Both the position numbers and the translations under genes were made by a program. The notes beneath the pieces were generated by a model. The model was not told the DNA's origin and did no database searches. It saw only the letters and a list, made by a program, of their open reading frames with translations. This document shows positions 23,736 through 35,944 of a stretch of 64,000 nucleotides of DNA, piece after piece. Positions within the stretch are counted from its first letter, which is position 1. Each line of letters begins with the position of its first letter. Location: contig NC_063151.1 in assembly GCF_020921035.1 (NCBI RefSeq), forward strand, positions 26,170,934-26,234,933, written 5' to 3'. The stretch is from Rhodamnia argentea (Eukaryota; Streptophyta; Magnoliopsida; Myrtales; Myrtaceae).

Positions 23736-25121
23736 TCAGACGGTTTCCAGCTTTTCCCCCATTACTGAATAATATATCGAAATAGGTTTAAGCAGAAATT
23801 CTGCTTCGAAAGTTCCCAACCCCTTATTCTCAGCCACCACTGTTCCATGATCTCTCTCTTGATTGACTCTGAACTAGACGCTCACCAAGTGTTTGATGAA
23901 ACGCTAGACAGAGATTTTACTCGCCTTTAGTCAGAATTTTGCTTAATGGAAAAGGGAATCCCCCTCCATTTCCTTCCCCCCCGCGCAAAAAAACCCAAAA
24001 GCAGCTCCACCTTCAAGTCCACACTCACCAAGTGTTCAACAATTTTCTCAAGTTATAGATGATCGTGGGAGGGTTAAGGACACTTGTTGAAGATGGTACG
24101 ATATTTCTTATGTTGAAAATTTTCAAAGATTTCAAATCATGTCTTAGGTTACACAAAACATATGATGAAATATTTTTACAAATCAAAGAATATTTAGAGA
24201 ATTTCAAATTTCCTTTTATCCTATCTTATCACAATCCAAATCAGGACGATTAAACGCAGCCAACATATTTTCGGTTCTGGAGCTGCACTTGTCTTCGTTC
24301 AGCCATGAATAACTACGAGCAATTGACTTTTTCTCGGCACCAAATCAGCACTATTTTGAGATATAAACGTGAGATCATCTGCTTTGTCATCCTTATCACA
24401 AAGATTTATAAAAGACAATTGAAACAGAATGCGAATTGCCATGGTGCCACAATTTTCTTGGACTTGATCCTGTGCATAGAGAGAAAGCATACACCCCAAG
24501 CCCGTGCAATCAACCAAAATCATGCTGAAATTCATCATCGGATGGGTGCATTGATATATACTCATAAGCCAAGACCAGACTGGTTTTAATTCTGTCCAAT
24601 GCACTGGAAAAGGGCAACTTTGACAGTCCATATTATCCTATGGACAAACCATATATGGGCAATCAAAATCTATTTATTGGACGATTTCATGACTCACCCG
24701 ATTTCAGTTGCACCATGTCCATTGTCAAAGCATTTTTCTGCAAAACAACATGCTACTTTTGCCACTAGCAGTGGACAGAATGAGAAGACTCTTATTTATT
24801 ACAACATCGAAGCCAACTTACAATTACTCCATGATCATTGGGACATGCTAGTGATTGGTAAGAGCGCAAACAAAACAAGCAAGTCAACAAATCTAATAAA
24901 GCACCAATGGAGCCATAGTTTGAACCACCAATCATCCGTGGTTGGAGTTTCTAGTCTGAAAAACACTAAAAACTGGAGATTATAGTATCAAAGTGAGGCA
25001 GTTCCTTTAGCCCAACAAGCGTTTCCCCCTCAATTTAACAGGGGGAACAATCAATTATGGAGTGCCAGCTACATATAGAAGGCCTCAATAAATCTCAGTA
25101 TCCACATACCTTTGACAGCAG
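23736..25121. other. Intergenic, with unassigned open frames
   Basis: Downstream of the tandem array the sequence is AT-rich. An uninterrupted minus-strand frame of 110 codons (24299-24631) and plus-strand frames of 94 and 128 codons overlap here, but none resembles a protein I know and codon use is not convincing. The last few hundred bases before 25122 are probably the HPR2 3' UTR. Confidence 0.45.
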
Positions 25122-27525
25122 TTAAACAACCGGAGTCAAAAGTGGTTTGTTCATGAAATGAGCTTCTAGGTTTCCAATCACCAGGTCAGCCATGGCATTG
25201 CGAGTCTCCACCGTGCCACTTCCAACATGAGGCAAGAGAACTACATTCTCAAGCCCAAAAAGCTCTTCGGGCACTTCAGGCTCTTGTTCAAACACATCAA
25301 GCCCGGCCCCACCCAGTCGGCCTTCCACCAGTGCTGATACGAGCTCGGGTTCATCAACATGTGGGCCTCGACCAATGTTGATGAGAACACCCTTGGGGCC
25401 TAATGCATCGATGACCTCACGGTTGATGATGTGGTGTGTCTCCAGCGTGAGAGGGCATGCAACAATAAGGATATGGCAATTGGAGGCCAATTCAACTACA
25501 CTAGGATAGTATTTGTATTTGCAATCTGGTTTCATTGTTCTGGAGTAGTAACTGATCGGACAGTCGAACGCTTCGGCTCTCTTGGCTACTGCTGTGCCTA
25601 TCCTGCCCAATCCAATGATTCCAACTGTTTTTCCAGTGAACTGAAAGAAAACAAATTCATATCTTACTCATGAACCCAGCAAATTATCTTCATTACAAAA
25701 AGATCAAGAGATTTTAAACACACATAAGAAAAGGCAAGATATGGAGAAACTTTACAAATTTAGATGACCCCGTAACTCCATTGAATTATCATAAACTTAA
25801 ACACCCTAAATGATCAATCATTGAATGGAATGATGGAAAACCATTTTACTACTATGTTTGATGGAAAGCAATATTTCCTCAAACCTACTCTATTCACGCA
25901 AGTCCACAAGCATACGCATATACATGAATTAGCTGTGCACATAGAGGGACCAGTGGTTAAATGCCCTGAAAAAGCACAGAAAGCACACAACCCTCCACCC
26001 CGGCAACCGAACCGGACATGAGGGTCTCCCCTCATCCGGCTTTCTGCAGGGGAATCTCCACTCACTGCTTCCCTTAATATCCTCCCTTTACCTATCAGCT
26101 TTCAAAGGAAAAATGTCCATAAATACTTTTTCAATTGACAACTGGCATGATAAGGCCAAGTAATTCTGGTAAATCTCAATGAACCTTGAACATGAGCATG
26201 TTGTGCCAGTCTCCAAAAACTCTAACCAATCCTTATACAGCCCAAGGCATCACATTACCCAAGAAATTTCAACCTTGCATCTAACAGAAGAAAATCAGAG
26301 AAGGGCCAAGCTATGTAATAAATGGTAAAGAAACAAGCATATTAGAGATAAAAGGCAAATCAACCGGTCTCATCATCAACCAACTCCAGCTAAGAGTATG
26401 CGGCTCGTGCATGAAGTAGAAACAGAAGAACCTAAAGCGTCCGCAGAAAGAAAAACAACTTAGGACCCAACAGATAACACCAAACAACAGCCAACCCAAA
26501 AGCATCAATATCTCTCAGCACTATGCAGCAAGCATTCCCGTGCAGTCAAAGTGAGAAAAAATGGTATAGCATCACGTGGGCCATATCCACTATTTACGCA
26601 TGCAAATTTAATTCATAATGCAGCAAACATTCCACCCAGCTTCCAGGAAGACTAATGTGAAGTACCACGAGTGTGCTAGGTTTGTGTTTTCAATCTTCAA
26701 CTTTTCATCATCGCAATGCATGTATTCTCATCTTTTAGCAAGCCAGATAAACCCAAAAACATGTTTTCTTTCAAAACTTTTGTTTGCCTCGTTTCCTAAA
26801 GCAGCAGGGAAAAAATGGAAACTTTCTGCAGCAGAAAACTTGCAAACCCAAAAGCATGGCCCAAGTTCTTATCTTCCATATTTAACACAATCAATTTGGA
26901 TCGCAATTTGTTTCAAGCCAAAAATTGCCAAACCAAATTCCTTTCTCAGCACTCAATCAGCAACGTTGTTGGTAAACATGCGATTATCAACTACACAAAC
27001 AAAGGAACACAATAATCCGTCCCTTAAACCTCGCACCATCAGAGCCAACCCAATGAGTTACCACGCACACAAAAACTGGGAAATCTTCAATAAGAAACGG
27101 ACCTTGGTGGTCAACTTAAAGTCCCCCTTCTTCCACTTGCCACTCCTCACGTACTTATCGCTCGCGCAAATCCTCCTCAACACGGCCAGACACAGCCCGA
27201 TCGCTAGGTCGGCCACGTCCTCCGTCAACACATCCGGGGTGTTGGTAACCCTAATACCCTTCTCCCGGCACTTCCCCAGGTCGACCTTGTCCAGCCCGAC
27301 GCTGTAGCTGGCGACGATCTCCAGCTTGGGAAGGGCCTCGATCAGCTCGGCGTCGGCGCCTGCCATGGCGTTGCCAACGACGGCGCGAATGGAGCCGGAG
27401 TGCTCCTTGAGGAACTGGGGCTTCTGGGTGACCTGCCAGAACTTGAAGAGGTGGAAGCGCTTCTCGAGCTCCTGCTCGAGGTAGGAGGACATCGGGCAGG
27501 CCATGAGGACGCCGATCGAGTCCAT
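25122..27525 (-). CDS. HPR2: Hydroxypyruvate/hydroxyphenylpyruvate reductase (HPR2 type)
   Basis: Two exons (27103-27525 and 25122-25640) separated by a 1462-base intron give 313 residues, the same length as Arabidopsis HPR2. It is a D-2-hydroxyacid dehydrogenase that reduces hydroxypyruvate or glyoxylate in the cytosol, a photorespiratory bypass. Related enzymes also reduce 4-hydroxyphenylpyruvate. The nucleotide-binding motif GLGRIG is at 151-156. The catalytic arginine ([10 protein letters not shown]232), glutamate (EQEPEVP, E261) and histidine ([10 protein letters not shown]279) are all present. The N-terminal substrate domain includes [11 protein letters not shown] and [12 protein letters not shown]. 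The start at 27523-27525 opens directly into the conserved N-terminus. The intron holds no supported gene. The gene is divergent from the RopGEF on its right. Confidence 0.95.
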
Positions 27526-29311
27526 GGTTGATGGGGTCCGGCGTGTGGGTCAAAGCAAGTTAGGGTTTTCTGGAGGATTGGGGTGTTTTTAGCTCCTGGG
27601 TATATGGTGGATTTGGAGGAAGAAGGCAGCGAAGCGATTACGGCGTTCCTATATGTTTGGGAGGTTGCTCTTCTGTGGCTGCTAATCGGCCCTCGTGGGG
27701 GGTGTGGTGGCGATGCGAGCGTGGCATCGCGAGAGATTCTTGAGCAGAAGCATCCGACGCCGTTTCGATATCTGTTTTGGTTTTTGAATTTTCCGGTTTT
27801 GTTCCCACCTCGGGTCGGTCCAATTTCTTAGGCGGGCTCATGCGCTCATTAGCAAATATCATAGTACTTTCTGGAGATAATTTGTCAATAATTCCAAACG
27901 AACCCCAACAATCAATTTCAAAAAATAGGTCAATAATGGGATCCAAGAGAAATTACATGTCCGGATGTCCAGGGCAATCCGATCCTAATCTCGACCTTTA
28001 GCACGAACGACCCGTGAACTTTGACTCGATATATGTTGCCATTCACGAACTTTTAACTTGTTTAATATAATTTATAAATTTTAATTCATTCTGTAATATC
28101 ATTTCTAAATTTTTAATTTATTTAACGTAATCTTTTAAAATTTTGCTACATGTTTAATCAAATTTTCAGACTATATGAACATATTTAATGTCAAGATTCA
28201 CGGATCGGCTATGGAATTATCCCTAAGACTTTCTTCAAAGAATAACTTGGCGTGCTCCGTTGACTGTACCGGGGGAGCCACTTGAATTAAAATAGCAGAT
28301 CGGATCGGACCCGACCGAGCTATTCGCCCGGGCTTGGTTGGTCTCATGAGTCAAAATGGGTGGGCTTGGGCAAGCAATTCCTTCTTAAACTCGGCTGGCC
28401 CAAGCCCACCGGGGTTTGCTCGACATATTATTCTTTTAATCGACTAAATTAAGAAAAGATGAATTTTACGTCTGGTCCGGTACTAGGTCCGGTCCGACCT
28501 ATACCCTAAGTATGATTAGAACTCGAGGTGCAAATTGTAGGTTTATAAAATAAATTATTCAAATTCGACCAAATAAATAAATAAATTATGCAAAAAAAAA
28601 AAAAACAATATCTAATTGGAATGAAGATGAGTACATACAATGATACAGATGTATGTGGTGCATCTCCTCCTCCCACATCTCTAATATTTGATTTTCTTCC
28701 CTTCCCCTTTTTATAGGCGCCGGTAGTTCATCACCTAGAAGTCAAAACCATCGGTTTTCCATTTCCCCAGTTAGAGAATGTTTGTTTTACGGTTTGTGCT
28801 ATCACATGTCGGATTTGTCTACCGAGCCGGATCGACTGCAAATCATTTTTGTCCCGAATTGAGTTGCCATTGACATTTCAAATAGCATGAATGGTCAATA
28901 CGCGAGAAAATTATCAAAAAAAGTCCTAAAATTTTTGTAATTTTGCAAATTCAGCCCGTCCCAGCTAGCTTGGCTGGCCGGCCGACATCGACGTGGCAAT
29001 TTTTAACAAATATATTTTTTATTACTTATTATTTTTTCTTCTCATTCTTCCTCCAGCCGGTCACCAGATCAATTGTAACGGGTTTATGACTTTTTTGGTA
29101 ATTTTTCCGTCAATACAAGTTATATTCACCCGAAAGATCAGTAAGTTGAGTCGGATTCGGACAGGGCTACGAAGACAATGTGGTCATAATATTCTATTTG
29201 CTTTCTTTAGTGGCTCTCTTCCAAATCTTCTGTAAAGCTTGAAAGAACCTTTTGAAGCATTCGCTGCAATAAGTCATCACCTGATTTTTAGGTGAGTTTA
29301 TCCTCAACTTA

Positions 29312-29348
<37 letters not shown>

Positions 29349-29816
29349 GTCAGGCTTGCATGTCTTTGCCGGTTTCCTCTCGCGTCCTTAAAAATTGGGA
29401 TTCCTATCAATAGAATGTCATGAAGAAAACATTCTCGAAATAGAGAAAAAAAAAATTCGAATCAGAATATTCACTAAAATTCAAACACATCTCCTTAAAC
29501 ATTCCAAATCCTCCCAACATGCATCCCACGTTCAAAGTCAATCATTAAAAAAAAAAAAAAAGCCCAAAAAAGAAAAAAAGAAAAATTCAGGCAAATCATT
29601 CCCATTTCTTGTCAACTCTGCCCCAGAAATCTAGTGTCTCTCTCATCACACATTGGGTTGGTTTTGGCCTCCTCCCCTGCCTTTATCCCCCTCACGCACA
29701 ACTCAAGAAGTTGTTCATTCTTGAAAGAGTTTGACAATTTCCATGGTTGTGTTCTTCCTCGAACTCGGAGTTCCCCGGTTGGTTTTGATCCCAAGGTTGA
29801 ATTTTCACTGATCAAG
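27526..29816. other. Intergenic between HPR2 and RopGEF, with repeat pieces
   Basis: The first 300 bases are probably HPR2 promoter and leader. At 28045-28150 three degenerate copies of a roughly 45-base AT-rich unit (TTTTAACTTGTTTAATATAA-like) lie in tandem. At 28905-29060 there is one end of the same inverted-repeat family seen at 9.3, 42.4 and 62.5 kb (AAAGTCCTAAAA ... CGACGTGGCAATTT). A GA tract lies at 29313-29343 upstream of the RopGEF leader. No gene is supported. Confidence 0.5.
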
Positions 29817-31879
29817 ATGGTCCGGGCCATTGAGCAAGAGCAGGAGATCCATAGGTCTAGGCTGTTCCCCCCTCACAAAGGGACCCGGGATGCCACGGGC
29901 CACCATGCCAGGGCGATGAGCGTCGATCACGCGAACGGGGATTGGTCGCTCCATCGGACCAATGATAAGGTTGCCAAGTCGCGATTGTCCCGCGAAGATG
30001 GGAAGGACAAGCACCCTTCAGGTGAGTTTTGAGATTAGGACAGTTAGTTTTCCTAGCATTCGATTCGCAGATTGCCATGGTTTGAACTTTATGCCCGGAG
30101 TGAAACATTTTCGTTCTTGTTTTTCAGACATGGAACTGATGAAGGAAAGATTTGCCAAGTTGCTTTTGGGAGAGGACATGTCTGGGGGAGGCAAAGGTGT
30201 TTCTTCAGCTTTGGCATTATCAAATGCCATCACAAATCTCGCAGGTGAAAAAGCAGAACGAGAATACACAAGCCAATGAATTTTTCTGCGATATTCTCAG
30301 TTCTGCAATTTGTTGAGGCTCGAATAGTCTGATGTTGATCTGTTGAATCTGAAACAGCTTCTGCGTTTGGTGAGCAAAAACGTCTGGAGCCAATGTCGCC
30401 CGAAACAAAAGCGAGGTGGAAGAAGGAGATCAATTGGCTTTTATCAGTCACCGACCACATTGTCGAATTCGTTCCTTCACAGCAGAAAACGAACGGGATG
30501 AATATGGAGGTAACGATCACAATCTCTCTGACCCTCTCTTTCCATTTTGCCTCTGTCTCTAAACATATTGACGCGACGATATCCTTCTTTATTCGGTTTG
30601 ATTAGATAATGGTGACGAAGCAGCGCACGGATCTGCACATGGACATCCCCGCGTTGCGCAAACTGGACGCCATGCTCATTGTAAGTGGAAACGCTTTTAA
30701 GGTTTCATTTTCGTCGATTGTTCTATCTCTTACGTTGCCGGTGATCCCTTCCTTCGACGGTAAAAATGGCTTGTGTCTGGTGCAGGATTGTCTAGACAAC
30801 TTCCAAGACCAAAATGAGTTCTATTACGTCTCGAAAGATGTGGACCAATCCGAGAAAAAGGCGATGGATGACAAATGGTGGCTTCCTACGGTCAAAGTTC
30901 CTCCAGAGGGCCTCTCCGAAGAGTCCCGGAAATGGTTACAGTTTCAAAAAGATTCCGTGAATCAGGTGCTCAAAGCGGCCATGGCTATAAACGCACAGGT
31001 TCTGTCCGAAATGGAAATTCCTGACAGCTACATCGAATCCCTACCTAAGGTAACTGATGCAGAGATACGTTGCTAGAGAAGCCCAACAAGAACTTAAGAA
31101 AGTACGACCTGGTATCGGTTTACTAATCCTCCTTTCGCTTTTGATCTACAGAATGGAAGGGTGAGCCTAGGAGATTCAATCTATAAGAGCATTACGGTGG
31201 AATTCTTCGACCCCGAGCAGCTCCTGTTGGCAATGGATTTAACGTCTGAGCACAAGATTCTAGACCTTAAAAACAGGATCGAGGCTTCGATCGTTATATG
31301 GAAGAGGAAGATGACCCACAAGGACGGGAAATCATCTTGGGGTTCAGCCGTGAGCTTGGAGAAGAGAGAGCTCTTCGAGGAAAGAGCCGAGACCATCTTA
31401 CTCCTCCTCAAGCAACGGTTCCCGGGACTTCCCCAGTCGGCGCTTGACATCAGCAAAATCCAATATAACAGGGTAAAGATTCTGCTGCTTGTTTACTCCG
31501 AGATGTTTATTCTTTCAAATTATCGCAACATCCAGTTATATTGATGACCTGATAGAGGTGGTTTCTACAGGATGTAGGTCAAGCTATTTTAGAGAGCTAT
31601 TCAAGGGTACTTGAAAGCTTGGCCTTCACAGTCATGTCGAGGGTTGAAGATGTCCTACACGCCGACTATGCTGCACAAAATCCATCACAAGCAACGGCCA
31701 AGAAGAACGGGTTCAGGCATTCCTCCCCGGTCATGGCGCCGGAGAATTTCTCCTCACCACTAGAAGATATGGAGAAGCTTGCTTCTCCGGGTACGCCGTG
31801 TTCGATGACTCTATCAGATTTCATGGGGTGGAGTTTGGACAAGGAGACCCGATTTGAAGAAGGACCTAGGAGGCGATGA
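29817..31879 (+). CDS. RopGEF, PRONE-domain guanine nucleotide exchange factor
   Basis: Seven exons (29817-30021, 30128-30244, 30358-30509, 30606-30680, 30786-31049, 31152-31472, 31571-31879) give 480 residues. RopGEFs activate ROP/RAC small GTPases in polar growth. The PRONE domain spans about residues 70-412, from [20 protein letters not shown] through [28 protein letters not shown] and [19 protein letters not shown]. The start is the first in-frame ATG; frames upstream lack one. The reading ends early, at [12 protein letters not shown]. One base out of phase, the next 51 codons (31851-32006) read as a typical RopGEF tail ending GGLRSPTARH. A single extra base in the CCC run at 31848-31850 would explain this. 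It is either a real truncation or an assembly error. Neighbours suggest the RopGEF11/12/13 group. Confidence 0.93.
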
Positions 31880-32006
31880 GTTGCTAAAAGACGGCGACGG
31901 AAAGCACATGAATAAATCCTCTAATGCAGGGACGCCCAAGAAGTTTTCTTACATAGAAAAGCTCGAGCGCGCCGGGGGTCTAAGAAGCCCGACTGCACGA
32001 CATTAG
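31851..32006 (+). other. Out-of-frame RopGEF C-terminal tail
   Basis: This 51-codon open stretch starts [15 protein letters not shown], contains FSYIEKLERAGGL and stops after SPTARH. It directly continues the last RopGEF exon but is shifted by one base. The sequence is conserved in RopGEF tails, so it was coding until recently or still is. In Arabidopsis RopGEFs this tail is known to be autoinhibitory and a target of receptor-like kinases. Confidence 0.8.
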
Positions 32007-33027
32007 TGACAATAGTAGGAAGAGAGAAAGGTTAGGGAAAACCACAGAGAAGGCAGAGAAACGTCGGAGAGTACATAGAACCGGCAATCTGTCTGTGCCC
32101 AGACCCTGAACGGGTTTGAGAGTAGCTATTAGTTATTTTCTTCGTCATGTAAATAGAGGAAAGCATATTACATGCTTGACTTTATGAGCAAAGCAGCTTT
32201 GTAACTTTGTGGCCTGCCTACTCAATGAAACCTTTCGTTTAGCCTAGGGAAGTTTTTCCTCCGAACGACCAGATCTCTTAATCATCGCCTTCTACACTCT
32301 CAGAACGTGATCGTTCATGATTTCTCTCCCATCACAAGAAGAGGCGATGATAAACTTTTCCCAAGTTGATCGGCAAATGCTGCCTCTTTAATTTTAAGGG
32401 TGTGTGGGAGTACCGTGATCCGCCCATATAGAGTACCACAACCCTTTACCACATTGGATAACTGCCTAAGGCAGATATTGGTTTCGAACGTGATAAAGTC
32501 ACATTTTTTAAGAGATGTATCTCCCTCTTTTATTGTCAGTTTTCTCTTACGTTCTTAACGTACAGAACACGGAGAAGAGAAACCAAAGAAAAACGATAGT
32601 GAACTCTCTCGATCGTTAAACGAACGAAGAACTATCTCGAGGCTGCATTGGGGCATTTAATCTGTAGTAATTACATTATGTCCCTTGTGTGATGTACTTG
32701 TTTACGATCAGTAATTCAAGTTCAATCTTGGGCATGTTAATTATCCTGTAATCCGCGAGTATGTTTATGGGAATGCAGTTTCCTTCGATTCAGCTAAAGA
32801 CGGAAACTATATCGAGGCAATCAAACACTTGTAATGTTGCAGAACTACAAACAGGAAGTTAAAAACATCGGTTGGTCAAGGCATGGAGAGAAGGGAAACC
32901 TTGTCATGCTCAAACAGACAACGGCATTACATGTTACACAGCAATGAGACCATAATCACATAGGGCGCCCTACGACTTTCAGAAGTGTACAGAGGATACA
33001 TACACTGAAGAGGCCGAGAGATCAAAA
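32007..33027. other. 3' flanks of RopGEF and PsaH
   Basis: The RopGEF 3' UTR probably runs to about 32240, where TCAATGAAA and T-rich sequence occur. The PsaH 3' UTR probably lies within 32850-33027. The middle is mixed and holds no recognisable gene or repeat. Confidence 0.5.
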
Positions 33028-33827
33028 TCAGATCTTGCCGCGCGGCCCCATCTTTGGTGGGAGTTGCGGGCCCTTCTTGATTGGCAAGATGTCGCCCGAA
33101 GCCGTGGCGCTGAAGTAAGCAAGGGTAGAACCACCTCCCAGGATCAAGAACTTAAGCAGCAGACCTCTCTTGGTAAATGGAGCCACGAAGGTCTCAAAGA
33201 ATTTGCTCTGCAGCATCGGGGAAACATGACTAAGTTCTCAACTTTTCATGAACTAGACTCTGTTCTGCAATTTTTTTTTTTTATTCACACGAGGGAGATG
33301 CATTGTCACCGGATGATCATCAGTTCATCACCAAGTCTACTTCTCAAGGATCATCATCATTCACATGTTGCCAGTAGTACGCACACATCATTTCGAAATT
33401 TCCCCAAGAGGAAACACGAAAGAGAATGAAGAGAAATCAATCGCATCAGAGCGAGCAGAGACTCGAACCTGAAGAGAGTTGTAAGGGGAAGGAGCATCGG
33501 ATCCATACAAGTCCCACTGACCAGTGGTGTTGCCCAAATCTTCCAAGTCAAAGTAAACGCTCTTGTCTCCATACTTGGCCACCACTCCACCGCTCCTTCA
33601 CCGAGGGGAAAAAAAAGGTATGAATTTGACGAGGAATGTGCTAAAAAATCAGCTCAAGAGATTGACGACTATGGACTTTTTGAGTAGTTCTATTACTTGA
33701 TGCTTCTGGGTCTGAAGCTCTGGCGCGCAGGCTTCACGTGGAGCTTTGTTCCGGCGAGGGAGCTTCCGCCGAGACCCTTCACCGCGACCGGTTGAACAGC
33801 AGCTAAGGTTGCGAGCGACGACGCCAT
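33028..33827 (-). CDS. PSAH: Photosystem I reaction centre subunit VI (PsaH)
   Basis: Three exons (33697-33827, 33469-33595, 33028-33207) give 145 residues, equal to Arabidopsis PsaH. A plastid transit peptide covers about residues 1-50 ([20 protein letters not shown]...). The mature part includes [20 protein letters not shown], the segment [16 protein letters not shown], which is the single membrane-spanning region, and a C-terminus of [14 protein letters not shown]. PsaH sits in the PSI core of the thylakoid membrane, next to PsaL, and is the docking site for mobile LHCII in state transitions. Expression is expected to be light-driven. A perfect palindromic G-box lies 77 bases upstream of the start. 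Confidence 0.97.
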
Positions 33828-34244
33828 CTCTGTGCTCTTGAGGTTGCAAGCAAGAACTTTTTCTCGTAGCTGGATCTTTATCAGCTGCTGGAGCCTCGGC
33901 TTGCCACGTGGCGGGATCAATTCGTCGGAGAGCGATCCGAGGTCACCTTTGTGTGGTGCGGGGACGATCGGAGTTGGATAAGCCTATCCAATTGCGCGAT
34001 TCTTCTGTGATCCCAAAACCCGGCCCGCCCATTGATTGGATCCAAGATCCGGTCGAACCTTAGACCCCTTCTATGGGCCTTATGGTCCAGGCCCATATCT
34101 CTTTAATGGGCCTTTATTGGATCGGGTCCTTTCGGATCCCGTTTGGACAAAATTTAAACAAGAAAACAAAAGATATTCGATGGGCTCCTCTCTCTTATCA
34201 TCTTCTTCATCCAGTCTCACTCTTCACACCGACAGGCGACAACC
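33828..34244. promoter_or_regulatory. Divergent promoter between PSAH and plastid RPS17
   Basis: Only 417 bases separate the two start codons, so the region must hold both 5' UTRs and promoters. A 10-base palindrome, GCCACGTGGC, lies at 33903-33912 and contains the G-box CACGTG. An I-box-like GATAAG lies at 33977-33982. Both motifs are linked to light control of photosynthesis genes. A CCAAT word lies at about 33988. A CT-rich segment (34195-34245) forms the RPS17 leader. Confidence 0.65.
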
Positions 34245-34745
34245 ATGTCTCTCACCTCCTCTCTCCTCCACCCTCTCCACTCCCTCAAACTCTCTACCAC
34301 CGCCGCCGCCTCCGCCACCACCTTCCTCCATGGGACCACCCCGCTCTCTCTCCTCGCAAAGCCCACCTCCGTCTCTCCCCCTGCCTCTCGCTCCCCCGTC
34401 ACTTCCCTTCCCCCCATCCGGGCCATGCGCTCCCTGCAGGGCCGCGTTGTCTGCTCCACCAACGACAAGACCGTCGCCGTCGAGGTCACGCGCCTCGCCC
34501 CGCATCCCAAGTACAAGCGCCGCGTGAGGAAGAAGAAGAAGTACCAGGCCCACGACCCCGACAACCGGTTCAAGGTCGGCGACTTCGTCCAGCTCGAGAA
34601 GAGCCGCCCCATCAGCAAGACCAAGACTTTCCTCGCCGTCCCGATCGCCGCCAGGAACGCGAGGGCGAGCAAGAGCAAGAGCGGTGGTGATGGGGAGGGC
34701 GAGCTTGGCCTACCGTTGGAGTCGCAGGGTCAGCAACAGGCTTGA
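34245..34745 (+). CDS. RPS17: Plastid 30S ribosomal protein S17, nuclear-encoded
   Basis: A single exon encodes 166 residues. Residues 1-58 or so are a serine, threonine and leucine-rich plastid transit peptide. The S17 (uS17) domain starts at MRSLQGRVVCSTNDKTVAVE and continues with RVRKKKKYQAHDPDN, FKVGDFVQLEKSRPISKTK. It binds 16S rRNA in the small subunit of plastid ribosomes. A low-complexity tail rich in serine, glycine and glutamine follows. The ATG at 34245 follows a CT-rich leader. In Arabidopsis the orthologue (At1g79850) lies next to GL2, as here. Codon use is very GC-rich at third positions compared with neighbours. Confidence 0.95.
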   Translation: MSLTSSLLHPLHSLKLSTTAAASATTFLHGTTPLSLLAKPTSVSPPASRSPVTSLPPIRAMRSLQGRVVCSTNDKTVAVEVTRLAPHPKYKRRVRKKKKYQAHDPDNRFKVGDFVQLEKSRPISKTKTFLAVPIAARNARASKSKSGGDGEGELGLPLESQGQQQA

Positions 34746-35944
34746 AATTTGAGGTTCATTGTTGGAAGTTCTTGCTTCTTAAGTATGAATTCTTTCTTGC
34801 CTTTTCCTTTTTTTTTTTTCGAATTCCTGTTATCTGCAAGTGTGTTAAATTGTATTTCGACGAACTTTATGACTGGGTACAGTGGATTTTGGAAGTCTGT
34901 CGTCGCTGAACTGTGAATGAGTTGCGTAACAACTGAGCTAGACGCTATTTGGATAAGGATTAAAATAAGATTCGGCATCGACCACTTTTGTATCTTCTTT
35001 CCATGGACGAAGTGGTGTTCTTCCAGGGGTTAGTGCCTGTTCGATCCACCAGGTGGCTTGAACTTCCAATGGTTTGATACGTTTAGCTCCTTGAGGCAAA
35101 AAAGTGACCCTAGTGTTTGATGAAATGCCAATGAGACAGTGTTTGTCACCTGAATAGGATCAATCTTTTGATTTGGCTGTTTGTTTATATGGGTGCTGTG
35201 TAAGCAAATAAAATAAAAATAAATTGTGCTTCTGTTTATGTTAGTTAATCCGACCTAAGAATGGGAGATTCGTACTAAAACTCTGCGATCGCTATCTCTA
35301 TATAAGAATTATTAGAATTATTTGCATTGTTGTTCCATAATGATAGTGGAGTCACCGGCATAGTGTTGGCAGGGATTGCAACTCGCAAGTATGATATACC
35401 TTGGGAGTTATTATCGGGTACTCCTTTAATTTAATGTGCTAATGCCTTGTTTTACTTTATCAGAATGTGTGTTAGTACATAGAACAGCACTAAATTGCAT
35501 TGTATATTCTGACACTTTCGAAGCCTATGATGTCTTAGGATTACATATGGTAATACAATTCTCTGTCATTGTAAAGCCGTAAGTAGCTGTTGATGATGCA
35601 GGGTTTGGATTAAGTAGCTTATCCTGCATAATGTCCCTCAAGAAACCCTGAAAGAAAGGATGACAAATTCCTGAACCATACAATATCAACAGCAGTTATA
35701 TACAGGAAGAATAAATATAATGTTGTTCTGTCGATTTAACAGATCATAAATAACAAAACTTCCTCTTTCTCCCTTGCCCATCAGTCACCATTTTCTGCAT
35801 AAAAAGTTGCTTAAAGCCAAGCCAAGCCTCCAATCCAACCAAAAAAACAAATGGAAAGCCATTGCTTTTGAAACTGCTAATTTTTCTCCACCCTATTAGT
35901 TGTACAGTGAACTATCCCTATCTACTTAGATAAAGCTTCAGTTA
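34746..35944. other. Intergenic between RPS17 and GL2 3' ends
   Basis: The two genes converge here. The first 200 bases are likely RPS17 3' UTR. From about 35600 to 35944 the sequence is probably the GL2 3' UTR. No open frame of interest or clear repeat is seen. Confidence 0.5.

Noticed and set aside
26618-27307. Plus-strand 229-codon frame through the HPR2 intron and first exon
   Set aside because: It overlaps an exon with clear dehydrogenase homology on the other strand, and its intronic part has no recognisable protein signal.
34036-34690. Long frames in other phases across RPS17
   Set aside because: They arise from the high third-position GC of RPS17 and give proline- or arginine-rich strings with no domain.
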